From contig NZ_VFPQ01000002.1 in assembly GCF_006716785.1 (NCBI RefSeq), positions 310,001 to 374,000 of the forward strand: a stretch of 64,000 bases of DNA, written 5' to 3'. The notes beneath the pieces were generated by a model. It worked only from the letters and a program-made list of their open reading frames with translations. It did no database searches and was not told the DNA's origin. Made by a program: the position numbers and the translations under genes. Positions 48,058 through 55,547 of this stretch are shown in pieces. Origin of the DNA: Thermopolyspora flexuosa (lineage in GTDB: Bacteria; Actinomycetota; Actinomycetes; Streptosporangiales; Streptosporangiaceae). The stretch's first letter is position 1, and each line of letters opens with the position of its first letter.

Positions 48058-49083
48058 ATGCCCCTGATCACCGGACCGGTGACGGCGGCCCCACTGGAGA
48101 CCATCGCCTCGCCCCTGCTCTGGGCGATCTCCGTCGCCGGTCTGCTGGTGCTGCTGGCTCTCGACTTCGCCATCACCCGCCGTCCGCACGAGGTCCGGAT
48201 GCGTGAGGCGGTCGGATGGACCATCTTCTACCTCGCGCTTCCCCTGCTCTTCGGCGTGTACGTGTGGCTGGACCACGGCACGCAGCCGGCCGTGGAGTTC
48301 CTCACCGGCTACGTGGTGGAGAAGTCGCTCTCGGTCGACAACCTCTTCGTCTTCATGCTGCTGCTGTCGGCGTTCGCCGTTCCCCGCGAGCTCGCCCAGC
48401 GGGTGCTGCTGTACGGCATCGTCGGCGCGCTCGTGCTACGCGCGATCTTCATCGCCCTCGGGGCGGCCGCGCTCGCCAGCGGCACCTGGGCGTTCCTGCT
48501 GTTCGGCGGCATCCTCCTGGTCACCGCGGTCAAGATCCTGCGGGACGCGATCCGCGGCCAGGAGCACGAGGTCGACATCTCCCACATGCGCACGATCCGG
48601 CTGGCCCGCCGGTTCATGCCGGTCACCGACGGCTACCGCGGCACCCACATGATCGTCCGCGAGGGCGGGCGGCGCGCCCTCACCCCGCTCGCGCTCGCCA
48701 TCGTGGCCGTGTTCGCCACCGACATCGTGTTCGCGGTCGACTCGGTCCCCGCGGTGTACGGCGTGACCTCCGACCCGTTCCTGGTCTTCGCCACGAACGC
48801 GTTCGCCCTGCTCGGCCTGCGGGCGCTCTACTTCGTGCTGGCCCACGCGCTGGAGAAGCTGCGCCACCTCAACCACGGGCTCGGCATCATCCTCGCCTTC
48901 ATCGGCGTGAAGCTCGTCCTGCACTGGGCGCACACCGTGTGGCCGGCCGTACCGGAGGTCCCCACCCTCGCCTCGCTCGGCGTCATCGTCGTGGTCCTGC
49001 TCACGGTGACGCTCACCAGCGTGCGCGCCAACCGCCGCGACGAGCGGCTCGCCGCCCAGGCCGAGCCCCCGGGCAAGGACTGA
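48058..49083 (+). CDS. TerC/Alx-family membrane metal exporter
   Basis: A 341-residue protein with about nine membrane helices. The TerC signature residues are seen in EFLTGYVVEKSLSVDNLFVFMLLLSAFAVP (about residues 80-110) and the mirror motif FATDIVFAVDSVPAVYGVTSDPFLVFATNAFALLGLRALYF (about 220-260), both with intramembrane acidic residues. The Alx/TerC group exports Mn2+ and supports metalation of secreted proteins. The upstream yybP-ykoY element makes Mn2+ export the best guess. The ATG at 48058 has GAGGAGG 4 nt upstream. Confidence 0.93.
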   Translation: MPLITGPVTAAPLETIASPLLWAISVAGLLVLLALDFAITRRPHEVRMREAVGWTIFYLALPLLFGVYVWLDHGTQPAVEFLTGYVVEKSLSVDNLFVFMLLLSAFAVPRELAQRVLLYGIVGALVLRAIFIALGAAALASGTWAFLLFGGILLVTAVKILRDAIRGQEHEVDISHMRTIRLARRFMPVTDGYRGTHMIVREGGRRALTPLALAIVAVFATDIVFAVDSVPAVYGVTSDPFLVFATNAFALLGLRALYFVLAHALEKLRHLNHGLGIILAFIGVKLVLHWAHTVWPAVPEVPTLASLGVIVVVLLTVTLTSVRANRRDERLAAQAEPPGKD

Positions 49084-49120
49084 CCGGCGTACCCGTCCCG
49101 GCTGGAGTGGTACCGTGAAG

Positions 49121-49225
49121 GTGTGCGGATGATCACGATGTTCCTCGGCTGGTGGCGCCCCTGACGGGGCGGCACGGCTCATCCGCGCACAGCATTGATC
49201 AAGCGGCCGCCCGAGACGGGCGGCC
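49121..49225 (+). promoter_or_regulatory. Ribosome-mediated Trp attenuator of trpS
   Basis: The leader encodes an 11-residue peptide with two adjacent Trp codons (49150-49155). Pairings: GTGTGCGGATGA (49121-49132) with TCATCCGCGCAC (49179-49190), a sequestering helix; GGGCGGC (49167-49173) with GCCGCCC (49206-49212), the antiterminator; GGCCGCCC (49205-49212) with GGGCGGCC (49218-49225), the terminator. Antiterminator and terminator share 49206-49212 and exclude each other. Stalling at the Trp codons when Trp-tRNA is scarce would favour the antiterminator and trpS expression. The auxiliary, indolmycin-resistant trpS1 of Streptomyces is known to be controlled this way. Confidence 0.8.
49129..49164 (+). 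CDS. Trp leader peptide (MITMFLGWWRP)
   Basis: ATG at 49129 with GAAGGTG upstream; 11 codons ending at TGA 49162-49164. Tandem TGG codons at positions 8 and 9 make translation sensitive to charged tRNA-Trp. A small stem GCCCC-TGAC-GGGGC (49157-49170) straddles the stop codon. See the attenuator entry for function. Confidence 0.8.
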   Translation: MITMFLGWWRP

Positions 49226-49291
49226 TCGTCGTATCCGTGGCGTTCCGGCGGCCCCGATCGGGCGGTCCCCGTCCGAGAGGGAGCGATACCG

Positions 49292-50272
49292 ATGCCACGA
49301 CGCCTCACCGGCTTCACCCCGTCCGGCGACCTGCACATCGGCAACTACTTCGGGGCGATCGCCCCGATCGTCGCCCGGCAGCAGGCCGCCGACACCGTGG
49401 CCTTCATCTCCGACCTGCACGCGCTCACCCTGGAACACGACCCGGCCGAGGTGCACCGCCGTACCCTCGAGTTCGCCACCCTGCTGCTCGCGGCCGGTGC
49501 CGACCCCGACGCCTGCCTGCTCATGGTCCAGTCGCACGTGCCCGAGCACACCGAGCTGCACTACCTGCTCGAGTGCGTCGCCGGGTACGGCGAGGCGAGC
49601 CGGATGATCCAGTTCAAGGAGAAGTCCCGCCGCCAGGAACGCGTCCGCGTCTCCCTGCTGACCTACCCGATCCTCATGGCCGCCGACATCCTGCTCTACG
49701 ACACCGACGAGGTCCCGGTCGGCGAGGACCAGCGCCAGCACGTCGAACTCGCCCGCGACCTCGCCCAGCGGTTCAACTCCCGCTACGCCCCGATCTTCAC
49801 CGTCCCCACCGCGGTCAACCCGCCGGTGGCCGCCCGCATCATGGACCTCGCCAACCCGTCCGACAAGATGAGCAAGTCCGCCCCCAGCCCCGCGGGCGTC
49901 CTCCGCCTCCTCGACCCACCCGAGGTCCTCCGCCGCAAGATCATGCGCGCCGTCACCGACCCCGGCACCACGGTCGCCTACAACCCCGAGGCCCAGCCCG
50001 GCGTCTCGAACCTGCTCGCCATCCTCTCCGCCTGCACCGGCACCGCCCCGCACGAGCTGGCCAAGAACTTCGACCGGTACGGCGAGCTCAAGCAGGCCGT
50101 CGCCGACGCCGTCGTGGCCACCGTCACCCCCATCCAGCAGCGCTACCACGACCTGTCCCGCCACCCCGAACACGTCCGCGCCATCCTGCACACCGGCGCC
50201 AAACGCGCCCGCGACCTCGCCGCCCCCAAGGTCCTCGCCGCCAAGCAGGCCGTCGGCCTCGTGCCCGCTTGA
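49292..50272 (+). CDS. trpS: Tryptophanyl-tRNA synthetase (attenuator-controlled, probably the auxiliary TrpS1 type)
   Basis: A class Ic aminoacyl-tRNA synthetase charging tRNA-Trp. The 326-residue protein has the HIGH-type motif GDLHIGNYFGA (about residues 12-22), KMSKS in NPSDKMSKSAPSP (about 190-203), and VGEDQRQHVELARDLAQRFN. The leader carries a Trp attenuator, which in Streptomyces belongs to the auxiliary trpS1 gene that gives indolmycin resistance, while the housekeeping gene lacks it. Whether a second trpS exists in this genome cannot be seen. AGGGAG precedes the ATG at 49292. Codon choice shifts towards C-ending triplets in the 3' half. Confidence 0.95.
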   Translation: MPRRLTGFTPSGDLHIGNYFGAIAPIVARQQAADTVAFISDLHALTLEHDPAEVHRRTLEFATLLLAAGADPDACLLMVQSHVPEHTELHYLLECVAGYGEASRMIQFKEKSRRQERVRVSLLTYPILMAADILLYDTDEVPVGEDQRQHVELARDLAQRFNSRYAPIFTVPTAVNPPVAARIMDLANPSDKMSKSAPSPAGVLRLLDPPEVLRRKIMRAVTDPGTTVAYNPEAQPGVSNLLAILSACTGTAPHELAKNFDRYGELKQAVADAVVATVTPIQQRYHDLSRHPEHVRAILHTGAKRARDLAAPKVLAAKQAVGLVPA

Positions 50273-50538
50273 AGGCCGCCCTCGGCGACGAAGCCTGGCC
50301 GCCCACCGCCCGCCCGGCGGCGAAAAGGGCGGCCGGGCCATCGGCCGACGCATGTCCGATGCGCGCGCCCATCGGTGCCCGGCTACGCCGGCGAGGCCCG
50401 CCGTACCGGTGCCGATCGGGAGGCCTCGCGGTCACGAGCGGTCGGCCGGCCAGGCCACCACCTCGCCCTCTCCGCGGCGATGCCCGGCGAATGCACAGCG
50501 CACGCGGAGAGCGCGCGGAAGATCGATCAGGACGGAGG

Positions 50539-50907
50539 CTACAGCCCGTTGCGCCGCCGTTCGCGCTCCGCCAGATAGCGCCTCAGCCGCGCCTTGCGCC
50601 GCCTCTCCTCCTGCACCAACCTGTAAAGCGGATCCGAATGCGGAAGCCGCGTCACGGACACCCTTCGCTTCCGGGAAAGCAGCTTGTTGTAGTCGCGAAT
50701 TCGCTCCGGAGTGAGGCCGTTTCCGCCCCACTTTCCCGAGAGCGGAGGGGGAACCGGCTCGACATCCGGCGCGGGCGGCGCGCTGAGATCCCGCGCATGG
50801 TTCAGGTCGTACCTCATACGGGCCAAGGCGACCTCCTGGCGAGTGTCCTTACCAGCCCATTCGCCTGGCCGCAAGGGGCGCCGCGCGGGCCGGATGTCGT
50901 TATCCAA
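50539..50907 (-). CDS. Small basic hypothetical protein
   Basis: A 122-residue frame with a TTG start at 50907 preceded by GAGGAA at good spacing. The first half is Arg/Pro-rich and the C-terminal half is strongly basic and helical (RIRDYNKLLSRKRRVSV, then RLVQEERRRKARLRRYLAERERRR). It could bind nucleic acid. Its codon usage is less biased than its neighbours, and it stands alone on the minus strand. I do not recognise the family and rate it as probable rather than certain. Confidence 0.45.
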   Translation of the reverse strand: MDNDIRPARRPLRPGEWAGKDTRQEVALARMRYDLNHARDLSAPPAPDVEPVPPPLSGKWGGNGLTPERIRDYNKLLSRKRRVSVTRLPHSDPLYRLVQEERRRKARLRRYLAERERRRNGL

Positions 50908-51166
50908 CCGGTTCCTCGCGCTTTTCGGAAGACCCTTTCAATGCCGACCGGTGCAAGCCCGCTGAACCCGTTCAGGGGCGGTGCGACGATGAACCCCGTC
51001 GACCACCGATCGGCCGGCCTTCGCCGCGGACCGTCACCGGCGGACACCGAAAACGGTCGCCCAGCGGCGGCACGGGTGGCGGCACGTGGGCACCGACCGC
51101 GAGTCGACGACGAATTCGAGTCGGGTGACCATGGCGGCGACAACCCGACAGAACAAGGTCAGCGCC
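50908..51166. other. Intergenic region, no gene seen
   Basis: This stretch separates the small basic protein gene from the hairpin-rich leader of the amine oxidase operon. Nothing recognisable was found. The neighbouring gap 50273-50538 after trpS is also empty. Confidence 0.35.
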
Positions 51167-51258
51167 ATGGTGGTCGGTGGGAGCGCGCTGACCGAGTCCG
51201 TCATGTCACGGACCCGGTCGCGTTCCCGCCGGGGTGGCTCCGCGTCGCGGGTCCGTGA
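51167..51258 (+). promoter_or_regulatory. Two consecutive stem-loops in the amine oxidase leader
   Basis: GGTCAGCGC (51167-51175) with GCGCTGACC (51185-51193) and TCACGGACCCG (51206-51216) with CGGGTCCGTGA (51248-51258) are both perfect inverted repeats (9 and 11 bp), back to back, ending 27 nt before the small ORF at 51286. They could be operators or a structured 5' untranslated RNA. Confidence 0.45.
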
Positions 51259-51285
51259 CCCGACCCGACTCGACCAGGAGGACCC

Positions 51286-51474
51286 ATGGCCGACCACTAC
51301 GGCCCCGCCCGCCGAGGGACGCGACCGACGGCCCTCGCCACCGACGATCATCAAATCCGCTGCACGGCCCACGCCGCCGAGGCCGTACCCGACCGGTACC
51401 CGCACTTCCTCCGGAAGCGCCCCGACGAGCGGCCCGTCCCCGGCCCCGGCACCCGCGCAGGGGGTGCCCGATGA
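51286..51474 (+). CDS. 62-residue hypothetical protein coupled to the amine oxidase
   Basis: The ATG at 51286 has a strong ribosome site (CCAGGAGGACCC). The frame ends in TGA at 51472-51474, overlapping the amine oxidase ATG by 4 nt (ATGA), a classic coupling arrangement. The peptide is charged, Arg/His/Pro-rich and has one Cys, with no recognised domain. It may be a real small protein or a leader that tunes translation of the oxidase. Confidence 0.55.
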   Translation: MADHYGPARRGTRPTALATDDHQIRCTAHAAEAVPDRYPHFLRKRPDERPVPGPGTRAGGAR

Positions 51475-52874
51475 CGCCCCGGCTCACCGCGTCCACGCCA
51501 CGCGAGGCCGACGTCGTCGTGATCGGTGCCGGCCTGTCCGGCCTCGTCACCGCGAGACTCCTGCACCGTGCGGGCCTCCGCGTCCTCGTCCTGGAGGCCA
51601 AGAACCGGGTCGGCGGCCGCCTGCTCACCACGACCACGACCGCCGGCGTCGCCCTGGACGCCGGCGGTGCCTGGGTGGGACCCGGCCAGGACGCGGTCCT
51701 GGCCCTGCTCGACGAACTCGGCATCGCCCTCATCCCGCAGTACACCGCAGGCCACAACCTGCTGCGCATCGGCGGCCGCACCCACCGCTACCGCGGCGAC
51801 CTCCCGCGGCTCGGCCCGGCCGCGCTGCTCGACCTCGCCCGCGCCCGCCGGGCCGTCGACCGCATGGCCCGCCGCCTCGGCCCACCCCCGTTGACCGGCC
51901 CCTACGCCGCCCGCCTCGACACCTGGACCGTGGCGGCCTGGCTCGACCGCCACGTGCACACCCGCGCCGCCCGCCTCATCCTGCAGGTCGCGACCGCGGC
52001 GAGCTTCGCCTGCCGTCCCGAAGAGCTGTCCCTCCTCGCCTTCGCCGCCCACGTCGGCGGCAACGGCGGCCTGTCCCGCCTGATCGGGGTACGCGACGGC
52101 GCCCTCGCCCACCGCATCGCCGGCGGCGCCGCCACCCTCACGGCCCGCCTGGCCAACGAGCTGACCGGCCGCATCCTGCTCGGCCACCCGGTCACCCGCA
52201 TCACCCGCACCGCCGACCACGCCACCGTGACCGTGCCCGGCCGTACCCCCATCACGGCCCGTCGCGTCGTGATCGCCATGGACCCGGCCACCGCCCGCAC
52301 CATCGCCCACGACCCGCCCCTGCCGCCCCCACGCGCCGACCTGCAGACCCGGTGGCAGACCGGCAGCGGCGTCAAAGCCCACCTCGTCTACCCCCGTCCG
52401 TGGTGGCGCGACCTCGGCCTCACCGGCGCCGCGGTCACCGACACCGGCACCGTCCGCCTCACCTTCGACGTCTCACCCCCGGGCGACGGCTCCGGCATCC
52501 TCCTCGTCCTGCTCGGCCTCCCCCTGATCGACGACCCCGCCCTCCTCCACCCCGACGCCCGGGACCGCCGCCGCCGAAAGATCGTCGACGACCTGACCGC
52601 CCTGTTCGGCCCGAAGGCCCGCGACCCCATCGAGTACCGTGAACAGGACTGGTCGGCCGAACCCTGGCAGACCGGCTGCCTCCCCCGCGTCCCCCCAGGC
52701 CTCCTCGGCACCCACCACGCCTGGCTCACCCGCCCGATCGGCCCCCTCCACTGGGCCGGCAGCGAGACCTCCTATCTCGGCGAAGGCCACATGGACGGCG
52801 CCGTCCGCTCCGCCCACCGCGCCGCCACCGAGGTCCTGGACTCCCTAGATTGCAAGGCCCACGGCGCTCTCTGA
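51471..52874 (+). CDS. Flavin-containing amine oxidase (FAD-dependent)
   Basis: A 467-residue flavoprotein of the monoamine/polyamine oxidase family. The FAD-binding dinucleotide motif VVIGAGLSGLVTARLLHRAGLRVLVLEAKNRVGGR covers about residues 15-49, the family Gly-rich segment GGAWVGPGQD about 62-71, and the C-terminal FAD motif GPLHWAGSETSYLGEGHMDGAVRSAHRAA about 424-452. It oxidises primary or secondary amines to aldehydes with release of H2O2; the substrate could be a biogenic amine such as tyramine or putrescine. It is cytoplasmic, with no signal peptide. It is translationally coupled to a 62-residue ORF and ends before a strong palindromic terminator. Confidence 0.92.
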   Translation: MTPRLTASTPREADVVVIGAGLSGLVTARLLHRAGLRVLVLEAKNRVGGRLLTTTTTAGVALDAGGAWVGPGQDAVLALLDELGIALIPQYTAGHNLLRIGGRTHRYRGDLPRLGPAALLDLARARRAVDRMARRLGPPPLTGPYAARLDTWTVAAWLDRHVHTRAARLILQVATAASFACRPEELSLLAFAAHVGGNGGLSRLIGVRDGALAHRIAGGAATLTARLANELTGRILLGHPVTRITRTADHATVTVPGRTPITARRVVIAMDPATARTIAHDPPLPPPRADLQTRWQTGSGVKAHLVYPRPWWRDLGLTGAAVTDTGTVRLTFDVSPPGDGSGILLVLLGLPLIDDPALLHPDARDRRRRKIVDDLTALFGPKARDPIEYREQDWSAEPWQTGCLPRVPPGLLGTHHAWLTRPIGPLHWAGSETSYLGEGHMDGAVRSAHRAATEVLDSLDCKAHGAL

Positions 52875-52961
52875 GACCCCTTCAGCTCGGGCCCGCGGCG
52901 AGTCTTCGTGACAGGCGTCGTTACTGTCGGAACAGGGGTAATGTCGAGTGCATAGAGATTT

Positions 52962-52993
52962 GAAGGTGGCCGCCCTGCAGGGCGGCCACCTTC
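52962..52993. terminator. Perfect 16+16 bp palindrome
   Basis: GAAGGTGGCCGCCCTG (52962-52977) is followed at once by its exact reverse complement (52978-52993). In RNA this is a very strong hairpin with a loop of 4-6 nt. It lies between the amine oxidase and the convergent GntR gene, and marks the change from high-G+C core sequence to the lower-G+C accessory region. Confidence 0.8.
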
Positions 52994-53060
52994 GATAGCT
53001 ACGATGCTGGTTGGTTGCTCACTGGGCACCCGTGGGCTCGTGCCCTTATCGGGTGCCCTT

Positions 53061-53279
53061 CTAGTTCTCGCTGACGCGCGGCGAGACGAAGGCGCCCATG
53101 CCCCGTTCCATATAGACGAGGCCCTCGTCCCGCAGGCGCCTGAGGACCTTCTGTGCCGTACCGCGCCCCACGCCGAACTTGCACACGATGTCCCTGATCA
53201 GCAGGGGGGTACCCGGCGGGTAGTGGCCGAGGAAGATACACCTCCTCAGCCGCTCAATGATCTGCCGCCACTTCGGCAT
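53061..53279 (-). CDS. Small GntR-type winged-helix regulator
   Basis: A 72-residue protein consisting almost only of a GntR winged helix: MPKWRQIIERLRRCIFLGHYPPGTPLLIRDIV then FGVGRGTAQKVLRRLRDEGLVYMERGMGAFV. A ligand-binding domain is absent. Such minimal GntR proteins are frequent in actinomycete mobile elements. The ATG at 53279 is chosen because the longer frame adds a Cys/Arg-rich, non-family stretch containing an 18-bp DNA repeat. No clear ribosome site. Confidence 0.75.
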   Translation of the reverse strand: MPKWRQIIERLRRCIFLGHYPPGTPLLIRDIVCKFGVGRGTAQKVLRRLRDEGLVYMERGMGAFVSPRVSEN

Positions 53280-53334
53280 GTCAGAGCGCCACCTGATCGG
53301 GCAACAGGTCAGGGCAGGCTTGCGGAGCGGGTCA

Positions 53335-53370
53335 GCGTACGTACATCCGGGAGCGTACGTACATCCGGGT
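53335..53370. repeat. Tandem 18-bp direct repeat upstream of the GntR gene
   Basis: GCGTACGTACATCCGGGA (53335-53352) is followed directly by GCGTACGTACATCCGGGT (53353-53370), 17 of 18 identical. Each contains the palindrome GTACGTAC. The repeat lies 56-91 bp upstream of the GntR start, where operators would be expected. Confidence 0.6.
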
Positions 53371-53477
53371 ACGCGCGCCCAGCGGTGGCCAGGCTCGCGC
53401 CGAGCCGATCCGCGGCGATCAGCTGCAGAGCAGCAGCACTTCCAGTTCATGTACTTCCTTTCTTTTATGCGTATTTC

Positions 53478-54302
53478 TCACTGCCGGCATGCCGACGTAG
53501 CTCGTGGCGGGCCGGAACGGGATGGAGTCCCCGTGCCGGTTCTGCCAGCAACTAGCCGGATAGAAGCGGCCAACTGCTCTTCGAAGCCCTTAAGTGAAGC
53601 GAGCGCCTTCTTTGACTCCTCATCTCCTCGGTCCGCGGCTACCTGCAGGAAAAGCTGAGCGAGGCTCAGATTCTGCTTGCGGAAGTATTCCAGTGCGTAC
53701 CGCCGGGCTGCAGTGCAGCACTCCGGCAGGGACTCTGGTGGTGCGTAATCGGGGGAGCGGGCCTCCGCGCGCATCCTCCAGTAGCGAGCGTCATCGCTAT
53801 CCCCTGCAAGCCTGTGCAGCAGTTCGAGTTTCGCCTCGGCCGACCCGTCGTTCAGATCCAGTTCGGCCAAGAGCTGCTCGCCCGCGCTGCCGAAGGCGAA
53901 CTTGGTGTGCCTGTGCCGCGCGATGACAGGGTTGTCCCCGGGTATGCCGCTGCGCTTCGGCGCTCCGCTCGAGGCAGCGAGAACCTCATGGGCAAAGGCA
54001 TATGCCCCGGCCAGGGCATCTTGGCATCGCTTCTCCGTCCAGTGAGAGCTTGCGGGATCGGTGACCCAGTCGCATGTAAGGCCCAGAACGATAAGCCTGT
54101 CTCGCTTTGGCCGCGCATTGGCGCTACGCAAGCGGGACAGCGTAGATTCTGTTAGGATGCTCTGACTGTCTATTTCAGGGCATAGCGTTTTGAACCGAGC
54201 GACAACCCTGACCGATTCCTGGGCCAGTTTGCGCGCAGTAACGCCTGTTGACTCGATCTGGGCCATGATCATTTTGGCCCACTCGGGTGGGTTATTGCAC
54301 AA
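53478..54302 (-). CDS. Hypothetical regulator-like protein with repeat helices
   Basis: A 274-residue protein. The N-terminal 75 residues look like a divergent helix-turn-helix (ESTGVTARKLAQESVRVV ... ESTLSRLRSANARPKRDRLIVLGLTCDWV). Residues 140-245 are helical and TPR/Sel1-like (AKLELLHRLAGDSDDARYWRMRAEARS, then AARRYALEYFRKQNLSLAQLFLQVAADRGDEESKKALASLKGFE). The C-terminal 25 residues are Arg/Gly/Ser-rich. The TTG at 54302 has GAAGGA upstream; an ATG ten codons on is an alternative. Codons are clearly less G+C-biased than in the first 52 kb. I do not recognise the exact family. Confidence 0.6.
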   Translation of the reverse strand: MCNNPPEWAKMIMAQIESTGVTARKLAQESVRVVARFKTLCPEIDSQSILTESTLSRLRSANARPKRDRLIVLGLTCDWVTDPASSHWTEKRCQDALAGAYAFAHEVLAASSGAPKRSGIPGDNPVIARHRHTKFAFGSAGEQLLAELDLNDGSAEAKLELLHRLAGDSDDARYWRMRAEARSPDYAPPESLPECCTAARRYALEYFRKQNLSLAQLFLQVAADRGDEESKKALASLKGFEEQLAASIRLVAGRTGTGTPSRSGPPRATSACRQ

Positions 54303-54664
54303 CTTGAGTCCTTCGCGTCCCTTCTGTTGCTGTTGATGTTCTATCCCTTGTAGGGCATTCCGAGGTATCTGCGCAAGCGCTTCGTAGATTTTTCGCCTAA
54401 ATGCACGGATGGGCAGGACCGTGCCGGAATGGGTAGATCAGGGCCGGAATGCCCGGAATTTCATTCGCTTGCAGCATCCGAGGGACCGGCTGGCGTACAC
54501 AGTCACATCTATCGGCTTCCTTCGATCTCGTCGGCGAAGCGAGATGGATCTGCGCCAGCGAGGTAGCGCTTCTTTGCTCTACCGGCGGAGCATGTGGCGC
54601 AAGATTCCGCAATCTTCCAGTTCTGGTTGAACTGGTCAAAATGGGTCGGTAATGTGCTTTCCTG
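54303..54664. other. Intergenic region, no gene supported
   Basis: This 360-bp divergent gap of low G+C presumably holds promoters for the regulator-like gene and the HYD1 gene. Short open frames here on both strands lack ribosome sites and coding bias. Confidence 0.35.
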
Positions 54665-55117
54665 GTGGCCATGCGCAAGAGTCACCACGCCTACGAGCTG
54701 GGCGCCGGTAGGATCTCCGTGAGCCAGCGTCCGTCCAACGGCAACGGCAGCCGGATTCTGTGGCACTACACAAGGGAAGAGAATCTCGCGTCGATCTTGA
54801 AGACCCGCGAGCTGAGGCCTTCGTTGCGCTCGAGATGGTCCAGGGATGCCCGCTATGGCGATGGGCAGTACCTGACGGACATACCGCCGGGAACGATGCC
54901 CGGATCGCGGCTTGCCTTCTACCTTGTGCGTCGTCCCGAGGAAGCATGGCGCTTCACCCACTACCTTGGATTGGATGTGACCGGACTGGTTGTGGTCCGC
55001 TGCAGACGCCACGTGTACCGCATCCCCGGTCATGAACCGCTCGATCTGAAGGGCCGGATCGTAATGTGGGGGGTGAACAGATCTCGTGTGGTACCTCAAG
55101 GTAGCGTGGAGCCATAG
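54665..55117 (+). CDS. HYD1-signature ADP-ribosyltransferase-like toxin
   Basis: A 150-residue protein whose core matches the Tox-ART-HYD1 family: LWHYTREENLASILKTRELRPSLRS (residues 32-56) followed by DARYGDGQYLTDIPPG (about 61-76), close to the family signature DARYGNGQYLSDI. The first Tyr/Arg region corresponds to the NAD-binding segment of this ART clan. These domains usually form the toxic part of polymorphic toxins or stand-alone toxins that modify host targets. It has no secretion signal, and the next gene overlaps it by 32 nt. Start GTG 54665 or ATG 54671; neither has a strong ribosome site. Toxicity is inferred from the family. Confidence 0.75.
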   Translation: MAMRKSHHAYELGAGRISVSQRPSNGNGSRILWHYTREENLASILKTRELRPSLRSRWSRDARYGDGQYLTDIPPGTMPGSRLAFYLVRRPEEAWRFTHYLGLDVTGLVVVRCRRHVYRIPGHEPLDLKGRIVMWGVNRSRVVPQGSVEP

Positions 55118-55373
55118 CCATGCCGACGAGCCCATAGAGCTATACAGCGAGGTCGGCGACGATGGTTACGAGACTCGGAAAGTGCAGCTATTCCGTGATG
55201 GCCGGCTGGAGTGGGCAAACGCAGAAACGGAGACGGATCTGACCGGCTTGTCGGAATGCCCGGTGGGTTCAATAGAAGAGATTGACTCAACCCCCGAGCT
55301 GTCCGCCTCCACAATATCGAAAGAAGAGTTCGAGGATATTTGGCGCCAGGCTGGGGGTCCGACAGGAGAGTGA
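55086..55373 (+). CDS. DUF6881-like probable immunity/antitoxin protein
   Basis: A 95-residue acidic protein (WYLKVAWSHSHADEPIELYSEVGDDGYETRKVQLFRDGRLEWANAETET), matching from memory the DUF6881 family. Its gene begins inside the 3' end of the HYD1 toxin gene (32-nt overlap, different frame), so the two are translated from one mRNA. Small acidic proteins encoded directly after ART toxins are commonly their inhibitors. GGGGGTG lies about 11 nt before the GTG. The neutralising role is inferred from arrangement only. Confidence 0.7.
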   Translation: MWYLKVAWSHSHADEPIELYSEVGDDGYETRKVQLFRDGRLEWANAETETDLTGLSECPVGSIEEIDSTPELSASTISKEEFEDIWRQAGGPTGE

Positions 55374-55547
55374 GTGTGAAGCCGTTGGCGCACACTTCTG
55401 GCTCCCCGGACCCCAGCCTGAAAACTCCTATTTGACTACGGAAAGCGCTTCCCTTTGTGCCGGCTGGCGTCTCACCCGAAGTAGATATAAGGCACGAGAG
55501 AAGCCGGCTTCCCTGGTCTGCGCTTTGCTGAGGCGAGCAGGTATATA
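55374..55547. other. Short gap between the HYD1/DUF6881 pair and the helicase gene
   Basis: The two units converge here. No clear hairpin was found in this 174-bp stretch. Confidence 0.3.

Noticed and set aside
54409..54678. Short frames on both strands upstream of the HYD1 gene
   Set aside because: Mutually overlapping, no ribosome sites; more likely promoter DNA.
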